From DASVXQ01 sp036392615 (GTDB taxonomy: Bacteria > Actinomycetota > CALGFH01), in contig DASVXQ010000058.1 in NCBI GenBank assembly GCA_036392615.1, forward strand, positions 1 to 64,000: a stretch of 64,000 bases of DNA, written 5' to 3'. A program made the position numbers and the translations under genes. Below are positions 39,722 to 48,741 of the stretch, piece by piece; the first letter of the stretch is position 1; every line of letters begins with the position of its first letter. The notes under the pieces were generated by a model, which was given only the letters and a program-made list of their open reading frames with translations, did not search any database and had not been told where the DNA came from.

Positions 39722-39829
39722 TTCGTTCTCCAGATCAAGTGGGGTTCGACACCTGGCACAACGCCCGCCTGGCCGGAGCAATTCCCTGTCGGCGTGGAAG
39801 GTTGAGGTCGACGACCTTTGGGTTGTCGA

Positions 39830-40591
39830 CTATCCGTGGTCGTCCTGCTGGATGCGCTCGGTGAGCCGGTAGAGCGCCGACTGCTCGATGTTGCCGATCA
39901 GGCAGTAGACGGTGCCGTGGGCGCTCCACCAGATGCTCCCGGTCTGTCCCCACCTGGCCGCGGCGACGCCCGCCTCGCTGCTCGGCCCGCGCGCGCTCGC
40001 CATCTCCGGCAGCTCGCCCTTCCAGCGCAGGTAGGTCACCCGGCGGCCGCTCGCGTCGCGGTACTCGGTCACCGCGGCGACGTGCCCGGCGAGCATCCGC
40101 CCGCCGGCGCCCTTGACGCTGAACCCGTACGCGGCCAGGTCGGGCGTGTCGGCGGCGGGCCCGAGCACGGCGTTGAGCCGCGCCTGGGTCGAGCCGTCCC
40201 ACTGCATCATCAGCGGCTGGGTGCGGTAGGCGGTCCAGGCGGCGGTCAGCACGCTGGACCGCGCCGGCGCCGGGACCAGCAGGATGGTCGCGGCCAGGAT
40301 CGCGGCCGCCAGGCTGGCCGCCGCGCCGAGCGACAGCCAGTGCCGCCGGCGGGCGCGCAGCGGCCGGCCGGCCGCCTCGGCGCGCAGGGCGGCCATGATC
40401 CGCGCCCTGGTGACCTCGGGGGTGGTGACCGCCGTCGAGCGCACCAGCGCGGTGAGCTGGCGGTCCAGCAGCGCGCGTGAGGCGCAGGCGCTGCAGCGCG
40501 CCACGTGCTCGCGCGCGGCGACCGCCTCGTGCGACTCGAGCTCACCCAGGCTGAAGGCGGTCAGCCGGTCCTGGAACTGCTCACAGGTCAT
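39830..40591 (-). CDS. Zinc-binding (ZAS) anti-sigma factor, single-pass membrane protein
   Basis: A 253-aa protein. The N-terminal ZAS domain has the H-x3-C-x2-C signature (REHVARCSAC) after TCEQFQDRLTAFSLGELESHE. A membrane segment lies at about 92-113 (SLGAAASLAAAILAATILLVPA). The ~140-residue extracytoplasmic domain has no recognised family. Its ATG overlaps the sigma factor stop by 11 nt, giving translational coupling and a 1:1 ratio. It would hold the ECF sigma factor at the membrane until an envelope or redox signal arrives. Confidence 0.9.
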   Translation of the reverse strand: MTCEQFQDRLTAFSLGELESHEAVAAREHVARCSACASRALLDRQLTALVRSTAVTTPEVTRARIMAALRAEAAGRPLRARRRHWLSLGAAASLAAAILAATILLVPAPARSSVLTAAWTAYRTQPLMMQWDGSTQARLNAVLGPAADTPDLAAYGFSVKGAGGRMLAGHVAAVTEYRDASGRRVTYLRWKGELPEMASARGPSSEAGVAAARWGQTGSIWWSAHGTVYCLIGNIEQSALYRLTERIQQDDHG

Positions 40592-41117
40592 CGGCCTGCA
40601 CCCTTCCAAGCTCGGGCGTCAGGAGCCGCTCCAGGCGACGGCGGGCGCGGTGCAGGCGCGACAGGATGGTCCCGCGCGGCACGCCCATCACCTCGGCCGC
40701 TTCCGCGCAGGACAGCCCGTGGATGTCGACCAGCATGACCGCGGTGCGGAACTCCTCCGGCAGCAGCGCGATCGCGCGGCGGACGCTCTCCCGGTCCATC
40801 TCGCGCACGGCCTGCTCCTCTGGGCCGGGCTCGTAGCTCGGCGGCTCCACGCTGGGCTCGTCGGGGGAGTCCAGCCAGACCAGAGGCAGGCGGCGATCCT
40901 TCCGGTATTGCGTGCAGAACAGGTTGTACTGGATTCGGAGCAGCCAGGCCTTGCAGTTGGTGCCCGGCTTGAAGGTCGAGAAGGAGCGCAGCGCGCGAAG
41001 CATGGTCTCTTGCGTGAGGTCCTGAGCCGTCGCCCGCTCGCCGGTGAGGCGCAGGGCGGCGTCGTACAGCGTGTCCATGTGCGGTACGGCGGTCGCCTCG
41101 AACCCGGCCAGCTCCAC
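40581..41117 (-). CDS. ECF (group IV) sigma-70 factor
   Basis: A 178-aa sigma factor. Region 2 is at about 20-85 (LYDAALRLTGERATAQDLTQETMLRALRSFSTFKPGTNCKAWLLRIQYNLFCTQYRKDRR) and region 4 at about 110-165 (RRAIALLPEEFRTAVMLVDIHGLSCAEAAEVMGVPRGTILSRLHRARRRL). The GTG start is preceded by AGGAGGG, 9-12 nt upstream. The downstream overlapping ZAS anti-sigma factor makes this an actinobacterial SigE/SigR-type regulatory pair; the ZAS anti-sigma plus the extracytoplasmic domain favours an envelope-stress role. The regulon is not predictable here. Confidence 0.94.
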   Translation of the reverse strand: MELAGFEATAVPHMDTLYDAALRLTGERATAQDLTQETMLRALRSFSTFKPGTNCKAWLLRIQYNLFCTQYRKDRRLPLVWLDSPDEPSVEPPSYEPGPEEQAVREMDRESVRRAIALLPEEFRTAVMLVDIHGLSCAEAAEVMGVPRGTILSRLHRARRRLERLLTPELGRVQADDL

Positions 41118-41237
41118 TGGCGACGACTCCCTCCTGTCGGCCCGGGCGATCCCGCCACTCCTGAATCAGGAACCGCGAGGCCGCCCGGCCGATTCCCACG
41201 CTCGCGGGGCCGTGGCCCGGCCCCGCGCCGGCTGCGA

Positions 41238-42683
41238 CTAGCCTGCCACCGCCGCGGTGGAGGTGTCGGCCGGCTGCCCGGTGAGACGCCGGCGGCGGCG
41301 GCGCCGCGAACCGGACTTGCGCGTCCCCTGGGTCGCTTCCTCGTCGCCCGACCGGCCGGAGGCCTGCGCTTGCTTGGCGGCCTTCGGCTGCGGGCGGCTG
41401 GCGGCGCGCTTGGCGGCCGCCTCCTCGATGGTCGGCAGCTGGAACAGGTCGACCAGCTCCTGGCTGGTCGAGTAGATCTCGGGGATCGGCTCGCCGTCCA
41501 TGCCGAGGTGCTGGCGGATCAGGTCGGCGGTGGCCGCCTCGTTCCAAGCCACGAAGGTGATCGCCACCCCGGCGGCGCCGGCGCGGCCGGTGCGGCCGAT
41601 CCGGTGCACGTAGGCGCGCTCGTCCTCGGGCGTGTCGTAGTTGATCACGTGCGACAGCCCGGCGATGTCGAGCCCGCGGGCGGCGACGTCGGTGCACACC
41701 AGGACGTCGAGCTTGCCGTTGCGGAACGAGCGCATCACCCGCTCGCGCACGACCTGCGGCAGGTCGCCGTGCAGCGCGCCCGCCCGGTAGCCCCGCTCCA
41801 CCAGGCCCTGGATGGTCCGCTCGACGCCGCGCTTGGTGCGCCGGAAGACCGCGACGCGGTCCCGGTCGGGCGCGTCGAGCAGGCGGCAGAGCACCTCGAA
41901 GCGGTTGAGCGGGTGGACCTTGAAGAAGTGCTGCTCGGTGGCTGGCACGGTGGCGCGCTCGCCCTCCGGCTCGGCGTGCACGAAGGTCGGCTGCTTGGAG
42001 TAGCGCCGCGCCAGCGCGACGACGGCCTTGGGCATGGTCGCGGAGAACAGCATCGTCTGCCGGTGCTCCGGGGTGGCGGCGATGATCGACTCGACGTCGG
42101 GCAGGAAGCCGAGGTCGAGCATCTCGTCCGCCTCGTCGAGCACCAGCACGCGCAGCGCGTCGAGCTGCAGGCTGCCCTGGCGCAGGTGGTCGAGCAGCCG
42201 GCCCGGGGTGCCCACGACCACCGGGGCGCCCTCGTTCAGGTCGACGATCTGCGGGCCCATGGGCCGGCCGCCGACGATCGCGGCGACGCGGACGCCGGTG
42301 TCGTGGCCGGTCTTGGCGATGTCGGCGGCCACCTGGAGGCAGAGCTCACGGGTGGGGACGACCACCAGCGCCTGGACCGCGTGCTCGCTCGGGTCGACGT
42401 CCTGGACGATCGGGATCCCGAAGGCGAGGGTCTTGCCGGTGCCGGTGCGTGCCTGGCCGATGAGGTCGACGCCGGCCAGTGCCAGTGGCAGGCACAGCGT
42501 CTGGATGGGGAAGGGGTGCTCGACGCCGATGCGCGCGAGCGAGGTCAGTGTGGTGGGGGTGACGCCAAGGTCGGCGAAGCTGCGTTCCGTGGTGCCATTG
42601 GTCGAACTGCTGTGGCTTTTCGGTAGTTGACTCAGACCGGTGCCTCCAAACCGTGTGTGGACATGCGACAGGGCCGGCTCCAT
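41238..42683 (-). CDS. DEAD-box RNA helicase
   Basis: A 481-aa helicase with all core motifs: Q-motif region PTTLTSLARIGVEHPFPIQ, motif I ARTGTGKT, PTREL, motif II VLDEADEML, SAT, and the RecA-2 motifs DVAARGLDIAG and HRIGRTGR. The C-terminus is a basic Arg/Lys-rich tail (GSRRRRRRRL), typical of RhlE/CshA-like enzymes that remodel ribosomal or mRNA structure. The start at 42683 is weakly supported. A TACACT -10-like sequence lies about 25 nt upstream. Confidence 0.93.
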   Translation of the reverse strand: MEPALSHVHTRFGGTGLSQLPKSHSSSTNGTTERSFADLGVTPTTLTSLARIGVEHPFPIQTLCLPLALAGVDLIGQARTGTGKTLAFGIPIVQDVDPSEHAVQALVVVPTRELCLQVAADIAKTGHDTGVRVAAIVGGRPMGPQIVDLNEGAPVVVGTPGRLLDHLRQGSLQLDALRVLVLDEADEMLDLGFLPDVESIIAATPEHRQTMLFSATMPKAVVALARRYSKQPTFVHAEPEGERATVPATEQHFFKVHPLNRFEVLCRLLDAPDRDRVAVFRRTKRGVERTIQGLVERGYRAGALHGDLPQVVRERVMRSFRNGKLDVLVCTDVAARGLDIAGLSHVINYDTPEDERAYVHRIGRTGRAGAAGVAITFVAWNEAATADLIRQHLGMDGEPIPEIYSTSQELVDLFQLPTIEEAAAKRAASRPQPKAAKQAQASGRSGDEEATQGTRKSGSRRRRRRRLTGQPADTSTAAVAG

Positions 42684-42769
42684 CCATGGGAGCCCGCCCG
42701 CTCAGTGCCAGTGTATCCGCCTTCAGTGATTCGCGTGTCCGGCGCGACTCGATCGACCGGATCTCCGGG

Positions 42770-43111
42770 CTAGTACCTTGGAACGCGCGGGTCGACGACC
42801 TGGCTCCACTCGTCGATCCCGCCCGCCAGGCTGCGCGGCCGCGACCAGCCGTTGGCCTTGAGCCAGATGGCCGCCTGGGCGCTGCGCATGCCGGAATGGC
42901 AGTAGAGCACCACGTCGGCGTCCTTGGGGATCTCCTCCGGCGCCCGCTGGACGAACTCGCCGAGGCCCAGGTGCAGCGACGGCTCGATGGTCCCGATGGC
43001 GCGCTCCTGGTCGGTGCGCACGTCGACCAGCAGCGGCGGCGTCGGTCCCTCCAGCTCGCGGGCCAGCGACGCCGGGTCGACCTCTTCGAGCAGGGGGTGG
43101 CCGCCGTTCAT
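42770..43111 (-). CDS. Single-domain rhodanese-like protein
   Basis: A 113-aa protein. The active-site loop YCHSGMRS with the catalytic Cys is at about residues 70-77, preceded by PPLLVDVRTDQERAIGTIEPSLHL. The CxxGxR motif supports sulphurtransferase activity toward thiophilic acceptors. It is divergent from the SnoaL gene; the start follows AGGACGGGG. Confidence 0.9.
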   Translation of the reverse strand: MNGGHPLLEEVDPASLARELEGPTPPLLVDVRTDQERAIGTIEPSLHLGLGEFVQRAPEEIPKDADVVLYCHSGMRSAQAAIWLKANGWSRPRSLAGGIDEWSQVVDPRVPRY

Positions 43112-43283
43112 CGGCCCCCGTCCTCGGCTGCCATTCGGTTCCCCCTTGCGTGCTCGTGCCGCCTGCCGCCGTCAATCGTACCGCCCGGGTCGGCACGACC
43201 CGCCCGGCAACGGTAGGCTTGGCGCGGTTTCCAGTGGTCAGCATCCCGCCCGCTCCGGGCTGGAGCCGTCGAGGAGGTCACCA

Positions 43284-43625
43284 GTGGCAAGTCCGGCCGA
43301 GGTCTTCCAGGCGCTGCGCGAGGCTCTTGCCAAGGCCGACGCGGACGCCGCCGCCGCGCTGTACGCACCCGACGCGGTGTACTACGAGCCGGACAACGAC
43401 GCCCACCGGGGCCGGGACGAGATCCGCAACTACCTGGCCGCCTACTTCGCGCGGCGCGGTCCGGTCGAGGTCACCGTCAAGCGCGAGGTGCTGGCGGACT
43501 CCACGGTGCTGGCCGAGTGGACCAGCGCCTACACCGAGGGCGGCCGGCGCTGGTCGGGCACCCCGGGCGTGTCCGTGGTCGAGCTGGGCCGCGAGGGCAT
43601 CAGCTACCACCGCGACTACGAGTAG
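43284..43625 (+). CDS. SnoaL-like/NTF2-fold protein
   Basis: A 113-aa cone-shaped alpha+beta protein: AEVFQALREALAKADADAAAALYAPDAVYYEPDNDAHRGRDEIRNYLAAYFARRGPVEVTVKREV... The layout (helices, then YxPDAVYYEPD strand, then HRGRDEI) matches SnoaL/ketosteroid-isomerase-like proteins. The superfamily spans isomerases, hydrolases and non-enzymatic adaptors. GTG start with GAGGAGG 6 nt upstream. A copy of the 120-bp repeat begins 8 nt after the stop. Confidence 0.85.
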   Translation: MASPAEVFQALREALAKADADAAAALYAPDAVYYEPDNDAHRGRDEIRNYLAAYFARRGPVEVTVKREVLADSTVLAEWTSAYTEGGRRWSGTPGVSVVELGREGISYHRDYE

Positions 43626-43633
43626 CGGCCGTC

Positions 43634-43752
43634 GAGTGCCGGTCATGGATCGGCGCCGCATGCAGCGCTTGACCATCCGTGCAGCTCCAAGGCTTGCGCG
43701 CCGCTCCGTCCGCCACCCCAATCCCCCAAGGGGGAATCCATGGCCGGTGCCT
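43634..43752 (+). repeat. Dispersed ~120-bp repeat, copy A
   Basis: Begins GAGTGCCGGTCA and ends TGGCCGGTGCCT, which are imperfect inverted repeats of each other. It shares the internal core CCAAGGCTTGCGCGCCG with copies B and C. Its right end supplies the stop codon (43751-43753) of the DUF3107 gene. It is the most diverged copy in its right third. Confidence 0.8.
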
Positions 43753-43984
43753 AGCGGGAGGCGAAGCCGACGTGCTTCTCCGGGTTCTCCTCGCCGATCT
43801 CGATGTAGGCCAGCTTGTCGGTCGGGATGCCGACGCGGCGCCCCCGCGAGTCGGTCAGCCACAGGACGCCACGGGATCCGCTGGCGACGGCGTCCTCCAC
43901 GGTCTTGGCCACCTCGTCGGGGGACTGGTGGACGTCGACCTCGAGTTCCTTGGGGTTGTCGGTGACCCCCAGCTTGACCTCCAT
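43751..43984 (-). CDS. DUF3107 protein
   Basis: A 77-aa protein, MEVKLGVTDNPKELEVDVHQSPDEVAKTVEDAVASGSRGVLWLTDSRGRRVGIPTDKLAYIEIGEE, the typical DUF3107 domain of actinobacteria (~75 aa). The function is unknown; it is broadly conserved in the phylum, often near helicase, sigma factor or rhodanese-like genes, as here. GGGAGG lies 12 nt upstream. It is bracketed by inverted copies of the ~120-bp repeat (43634-43752 and 44044-44163). Confidence 0.85.
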   Translation of the reverse strand: MEVKLGVTDNPKELEVDVHQSPDEVAKTVEDAVASGSRGVLWLTDSRGRRVGIPTDKLAYIEIGEENPEKHVGFASR

Positions 43985-44043
43985 CGGTCCATGGACCTCC
44001 CTGCTCGTGTCCGGCCGCGCGCGGCGGGTTGCGGCGCGAGCGT

Positions 44044-44163
44044 AGAGCACCGGCCAAGTATCCGTTCGAGGCGCTGCGTGGCCGCCGGGGGCGGCGCGCA
44101 AGCCTCGGCGCTGTACGGACGGCCAGATGCTGCATGCGGCGCCGAATACCTGGCCGGCACTCT
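44044..44163 (-). repeat. Dispersed ~120-bp repeat, copy B (inverted)
   Basis: On the minus strand it begins AGAGTGCCGGCCAG and ends TTGGCCGGTGCTCT, which are inverted repeats of each other. It is close to copy C over the full length, including CCTCGAACGGATACTTGGCC. Inverted relative to copy A, it stands upstream of the DUF3107 start. Confidence 0.85.
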
Positions 44164-44239
44164 AGCAGCACCGGGCGGAACCGATCCGCCCGCCGCGGTG
44201 TACTCCCGGTGACGTCGAGCGCCCGTTCGGGAGGCAGCC

Positions 44240-45517
44240 ATGCAGCGCCACAGCGCCGTGCCAGCCCGCCGTGCCGCCGCCGTCGCCGTCGGGCTCGCGC
44301 TGCTGGTGGCCGGCTGCGGGCGTGCGGCGCCGGAGCGGACGCGGTCCGATCGGCCCGCCACGCCCACCGCGGTGGGTGAGCGGACCTCCAGCGACCTGCT
44401 CTACACCGCCGATCAGCGCCGCGGCACGCTCCAGGTGGTCGGCAGGGGTGGGCAGCTGCTGCGCAGCCTGCCCGCCGGGGTGCCGAGCCCCGACTGGAAG
44501 ACGCTCTACGTCGCCGGCGGCGGCACCAACCGGACCACCGTGCGGGCGATCGACGTGGCCAGCGGCAGGGTGCTGCGCTCGACCACCGTCGCCGGCAGGT
44601 TCCGGCTTCCCGTGGTCGGCATCGCCGGCGTCCCGGAGGGGCTGTCCGCCGACGGCGGCACGCTGGTGCTGGCCAACCTGGCCGACACCCCGGCGAGCCG
44701 CTTCGCGGTGCTGCGGACCGACTTCAGCAAGCCCGCCGAGACCATCTCGCTGCCGGGCGAGCTCGAGTACGACGCGGTCTCGCCGGACGGCGCGCGGCTG
44801 TTCCTGATCGAGCACCTCGCCGGCCCGGACCGCTCCCGCTACCGCGTGCGCATGTACGACCGCGGCGCCGGCCGCCTCGATCCCAACGTGATCGTCGACA
44901 AGCGGGACCAGTGGGAGACCTCGATGGCCGGCTACCCGAACACCCGGGTGACCGGGCCGGACGGCAGCTGGGTCTACACGCTCTACCGCAATGCCGACCA
45001 CGGGCCGTTCGTCCACGCGCTCAACGCCCTCGACAGCTACGCCTTCTGCATCGACCTGCCCCGCAACGGCAGCACCGACCAGCGGGCCGCGCGGCTGTGG
45101 ACGCTGGCGCGCGGCAGCGGCGGCGGTGGCCTCTACGCGGTGAACACCGCACTGGGGCTGGTGTCCGAGATCGACCAGGACCAGTTCACCGTGCTCCGCA
45201 CGGCCACGTTCCCGCCGGACCGCGCCGCCGCCGCTGTCAGGCCCGGCGGCGCGGCGCTTGCCGACGCCGGCGACGTGCTGCTGGTGGGCACCTCCAACGG
45301 CGTGCTGGCGATCGGCACCGCCACGCTGAAGGTGCAGCGGCGCGAGCTGGCCGGCTGGGCGGTCGACGGGCTGGTCGCCAGCGCCGACGGCCGGCGCGCC
45401 TACGCGCTGAGCAGCGCGCGCGGCCGGGTGGCGGCGATCGACCCGGTCAGCGGCCGGCTGCTGGACGAGCGCGCCGCCCCGGCGGCGAGCCTGCTGCTCC
45501 ACGCCGCGGCCGGCTGA
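44240..45517 (+). CDS. Beta-propeller lipoprotein (YncE-like)
   Basis: A 425-aa protein with a lipoprotein signal peptide (AVAVGLALLVAGC, lipobox Cys at about residue 32). The mature part is a series of ~45-residue YVTN/YncE-type repeats (LLYTADQRRGTLQVVG, KTLYVAGGG...RAIDVASGRVLRST, WVYTLYRN, RAYALSSARGRVAAIDPVSGRLL) forming a seven-bladed propeller. It is anchored on the outer face of the membrane. Ligand unknown. GGGAGG lies 5-6 nt before the ATG. The rmuC gene follows 89 nt later. Confidence 0.85.
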   Translation: MQRHSAVPARRAAAVAVGLALLVAGCGRAAPERTRSDRPATPTAVGERTSSDLLYTADQRRGTLQVVGRGGQLLRSLPAGVPSPDWKTLYVAGGGTNRTTVRAIDVASGRVLRSTTVAGRFRLPVVGIAGVPEGLSADGGTLVLANLADTPASRFAVLRTDFSKPAETISLPGELEYDAVSPDGARLFLIEHLAGPDRSRYRVRMYDRGAGRLDPNVIVDKRDQWETSMAGYPNTRVTGPDGSWVYTLYRNADHGPFVHALNALDSYAFCIDLPRNGSTDQRAARLWTLARGSGGGGLYAVNTALGLVSEIDQDQFTVLRTATFPPDRAAAAVRPGGAALADAGDVLLVGTSNGVLAIGTATLKVQRRELAGWAVDGLVASADGRRAYALSSARGRVAAIDPVSGRLLDERAAPAASLLLHAAAG

Positions 45518-45606
45518 CCAGGTCGCGGGCGGAAGAAGGCGGCCAACTGTCGCACCGGCTTGGTAGCTTCCCGCGTCAAGCGACGCGCGCGGAGGAGGCG
45601 AGGCCG

Positions 45607-46749
45607 GTGGGCTGGGCGCTTGGCGGGTTGGCGGGGCTGCTGGTCGGGCTGGTCGCCGGGTTCCTGCTGGCGCGCCGGGGCGGGCAGGTCGGGCTGATGG
45701 CCAGCCTGCTCGACCGGCGGCTCGACGGCATGTCCAAGGAGCTGGACCGGCGGCTGGTCGACCTGGACCGGCACCTGTACCACAGCCTGGACACGGTGCA
45801 GCTCACCCAGGCCCAGGCGACCGACGTGGCCGCCGACGTACGCGAGCGTGTCGCGGTGGTCAGCGGCATCGCCCAGCAGGTGCTCGAGCAGGCCCGTGAC
45901 CTCGGCAAGCTCGAGGACCTGCTGCGGCCGCCGCAGGCCCGCGGCGCCTTCGGCGAGGTCCTGCTCGAGCACCTGCTCGCCCAGGGCCTGCCGGAGGGCT
46001 GCTGGCGGACCCAGCACACCTTCCGGTCGGGCGCCAGGGTCGACGCGGTGCTGCTGCTGGACAGCGCCCTGGTGCCGGTCGACTCCAAGTTCCCGCTGGA
46101 GGCCTTCGCCCGCATGGCCGCGGCGGAGCAGGGCGACCCCGCCCGCGGGCTGCACCGCCGGGCGTTCGTGCGCGACGCGCGCAGGCACGTGGACGCGATC
46201 GCCGACAAGTACATCCGGCCCGACGAGGGCACCTTCGACTTCGCGTTGTGCTACCTGCCGTCCGAGGCGGTCTACTACGAGTTCCTGCGCGAGGAGCCGG
46301 CGGGGGAGTCGGCCTTCCGGCACGCGCTGGAGCGGCGGGTCTTCCCGGTGTCGCCGGGCACCTTCTACGCCTACCTGCTGTCGGTCGGGGTGGGGCTGCG
46401 CGGCCTGCGGGTCGAGGCCAACGCGCGCCGCGTGCTGGACGCCCTGTCCTCGCTGCGGGGCGACCTCGACCGCTTCTCCAGCGACTTCGAGGTGGTCGGC
46501 AAGCACCTCGGCAACGCGCGAACACGCTGGGAGGAGGCCGCCCGCCGGCTGGACCGCTTCGGCGACAAGCTCACCGAGGTCTCCGACCGCGCCGGCGAGG
46601 TCGAGGACGCCTCGACCGGCGCGGACGGCGAGCTCGAGCGCGCGGACGAGCCGGAGGACTCGCCGGACAGCGTGGCGGCCACGCCGCTCAGCGTCGCCCT
46701 CCCGCCCGCGGGCGAGCACACCGGCGAGCCGCTCAGGGGAACCGGCTGA
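45607..46749 (+). CDS. rmuC: RmuC-family DNA recombination protein
   Basis: A 380-aa protein. An N-terminal membrane anchor (WALGGLAGLLVGLVAGFLLA, about 2-21) and coiled coil precede the RmuC nuclease-like core: EDLLRPPQARGAFGEVLLEHLLAQGLPEGCW...RVDAVLLLDSALVPVDSKFPLEAF, containing the D...DSKFP motif of the PD-(D/E)XK-like fold, then HVDAIADKYI and SPGTFYAYLLSVG. RmuC limits inversions at short inverted repeats. The GTG follows GGAGGAGG. Its 3' end overlaps the convergent VWA gene by 17 bp. Confidence 0.92.
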   Translation: MGWALGGLAGLLVGLVAGFLLARRGGQVGLMASLLDRRLDGMSKELDRRLVDLDRHLYHSLDTVQLTQAQATDVAADVRERVAVVSGIAQQVLEQARDLGKLEDLLRPPQARGAFGEVLLEHLLAQGLPEGCWRTQHTFRSGARVDAVLLLDSALVPVDSKFPLEAFARMAAAEQGDPARGLHRRAFVRDARRHVDAIADKYIRPDEGTFDFALCYLPSEAVYYEFLREEPAGESAFRHALERRVFPVSPGTFYAYLLSVGVGLRGLRVEANARRVLDALSSLRGDLDRFSSDFEVVGKHLGNARTRWEEAARRLDRFGDKLTEVSDRAGEVEDASTGADGELERADEPEDSPDSVAATPLSVALPPAGEHTGEPLRGTG

Positions 46750-47770
46750 ACCAGATCAGGGCCAGCCCGGCGCCGGCCACCAGGAACAGCAGCGACGCGG
46801 CGGCGAAGACCACCGTGACCTCCTGCTTCTCCCGCACGAAGCCGATCTTGGAGCCGAGGTCGTGGTAGATGCCCTTGAGGTCCTTGCCGGTGGGGGCGGT
46901 GAAGAAGCGGCCCCCGGTGGCCTCGGCGACCCTGCGTAGGGTGAACTTGTCCGGCGGCACCGGGATGCGGCGCAGCTGGCCGGTGCTCTCGTCCGGCACG
47001 TCGACCATGCCGGTGTCGGTGCCGAGCGAGATGGTGAACACCGGCACGTTGAGCTGCCTGGCGTGGCGGGCCGCGTCCAGCGGCTGGGTCCTGCCCTGGG
47101 TGTTGGACCCGTCGGAGAGCAGCAGGATCACCGTGGGTGGCTGCTTGGAGAGGTCCGGAGTGGTGGTCGGCGTCGGCGCCGGCGTGGCGGTCCCGTTCGC
47201 CCCCGCGGTGGTGGTCGGGGCCGTCGCCGGTGGAGTGGGCTGCCGCGCCTCCAGCGCCCGCTCGATCGCGTCGCCCATCGCGGTCGGCCCCTCGGCGTGC
47301 AGCGAGGCCAGCGCGTCCTCCACGGTGGCGCGGTCGGTGGTCGGGCGGGCGAGGGTCTGGGCGGTGCCCGAGAACGCCACCACGCCGACGCGGAACTTCG
47401 CCGGCAGCTCGCTGACGAACAGCGCGGCCGCCTGCTCGGCCGCGATCAGCCGGCTCGGCGCCACGTCGGTGGCGTTCATCGAGCCGGAGGTGTCCATCAC
47501 CAGCATGACGGTGGCCTGCTCCTTGGGCACCAGGGTGACCGCCTGCGGGCGGGCCAGCGAGAGCAGCAGCCCGGTCAGCGCCAGCAGGTACAGCGCCGGC
47601 GGCACGTGGCGGCGCCACCCCGGCGAGCGGGAGACGACGTTGGCGAGCAGGTCCAGGTTGGTGAAGCGCACCGCGTAGCGGGTGCGGCGCCGCTGGCCGA
47701 ACAGGTAGGCGAGCAGCGCGGCCGGGATCAGGGCGAGCGCCCACAGGAATCCCGGCCACTCGAGGCTCAT
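46733..47770 (-). CDS. VWA-domain membrane protein (BatA-like)
   Basis: A 345-aa protein. Membrane segments are at about 6-22 (FLWALALIPAALLAYLF) and 56-74 and at the C-terminus (VVFAAASLLFLVAGAGLALIWF). The VWA domain has the MIDAS motif DTSGSM (D-x-S-x-S) in VMLVMDTSGSMNATDVAPSR and the later SDGSNT. An Ala/Thr/Pro-rich linker interrupts the domain. It is the third gene of a MoxR-DUF58-VWA operon: its ATG overlaps the DUF58 stop by 4 nt. Such operons encode a chaperone/metal-insertion or aerotolerance-type complex. Confidence 0.88.
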   Translation of the reverse strand: MSLEWPGFLWALALIPAALLAYLFGQRRRTRYAVRFTNLDLLANVVSRSPGWRRHVPPALYLLALTGLLLSLARPQAVTLVPKEQATVMLVMDTSGSMNATDVAPSRLIAAEQAAALFVSELPAKFRVGVVAFSGTAQTLARPTTDRATVEDALASLHAEGPTAMGDAIERALEARQPTPPATAPTTTAGANGTATPAPTPTTTPDLSKQPPTVILLLSDGSNTQGRTQPLDAARHARQLNVPVFTISLGTDTGMVDVPDESTGQLRRIPVPPDKFTLRRVAEATGGRFFTAPTGKDLKGIYHDLGSKIGFVREKQEVTVVFAAASLLFLVAGAGLALIWFSRFP

Positions 47771-48741
47771 CGCCGGCTCCTGCCGGCGCTGACGATCGAG
47801 GTGGTCGCCGGTCCCGCGAGCCGGTGGCGCAGGTGGCCGGCGAAGGTGCGCAGCCAGTCCCCTTCGGTCCACAGGACCATGTGGTCGGCCCCGCAGCGGC
47901 GCAGCTCGGCCTCCAGCTGGTCGCGCTCGGCCTGGGCGGCCTCGCGGAAGCGCTCGCGCAGCCCGCGACGGCCGGTGTCGACCCGCAGGTGCCGGCCGGT
48001 CTCCGGGTCGACCAGCCAGAGCTCGCCCACGTCGGGGAGGTCCTGCTCCCGGCGGTCGCGGATCTCGACGGCGATGACGTCGTGGCGCCCGGCCAGGGCC
48101 AGCAGCGGGGCGGTCCAGTCCCGCGGCCCGCGGAAGTCGCTGACCACGAACAGCAGCGAGCGGCTGTGGGTCAGCCGGCCGACGCGCGCCAGGCCCTCGC
48201 CGAGCGAGGTGGCGCCGCCGCCCTCCAGCTGCGGCTCGCGCCGCAGCGAGGCGAGCAGCCCCATGAGCCCGACGCGGCCCTGGCGTGGCGGGACGGTCAC
48301 CGGGTGGTCCTCGCCGAAGGTCACGATCCCGAGCCGGTTGCCGCGCCGGGTGGCCAGGTGGCCGACCGCCAGGGCCACGCCCTCGGCCACGTCGGCCTTG
48401 CGCCGCTCGGCGGTGCCGAAGCTCATCGACGGCGAGGTGTCGATCACCAGCCAGCTGACCAGCGCCCGCTCGGCGATCTGGTCGCGGACGTGCGGCTCGT
48501 GGGTGCGGGCGGTGACGTTCCAGTCGATCCGGCGCACGTCGTCGCCTGGCTGGTACGGCCGGATCTGCGCGAGCTCGGTGCCGATGCCGACGGCGTTGGA
48601 GCGGTACTCGCCCGCCAGCAGCGCCTCGACCCGCCGGCGCACGACCACGTCGAGCGCGCGCAGCAGGGCCTCCGGGGTCGGCCCGGGCCCCGGCCGGTCG
48701 GGGGTCCGCTCCGGCGCCAGCGGGATGCCGTGCACGCTCAT
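47767..48741 (-). CDS. DUF58 protein of the MoxR operon
   Basis: A 324-aa cytoplasmic protein with the DUF58 signature IRPYQPGDDVRRIDWNVTARTHEPHVR (about 60-86) followed by a VWA-like region (LVIDTSPSMSF..., LLFVVSDFRG). The ATG overlaps the moxR stop (ATGA) and its stop overlaps the VWA start, so the three genes are translationally coupled. DUF58 proteins are thought to be partners of MoxR ATPases in maturation of other proteins. Confidence 0.9.
   Translation of the reverse strand: MSVHGIPLAPERTPDRPGPGPTPEALLRALDVVVRRRVEALLAGEYRSNAVGIGTELAQIRPYQPGDDVRRIDWNVTARTHEPHVRDQIAERALVSWLVIDTSPSMSFGTAERRKADVAEGVALAVGHLATRRGNRLGIVTFGEDHPVTVPPRQGRVGLMGLLASLRREPQLEGGGATSLGEGLARVGRLTHSRSLLFVVSDFRGPRDWTAPLLALAGRHDVIAVEIRDRREQDLPDVGELWLVDPETGRHLRVDTGRRGLRERFREAAQAERDQLEAELRRCGADHMVLWTEGDWLRTFAGHLRHRLAGPATTSIVSAGRSRR

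Noticed and set aside
37722..39829. HspR/HAIR or CIRCE control of lon
   Set aside because: No CTTGAGT-N7-ACTCAAG or CIRCE repeat could be found upstream of lon.
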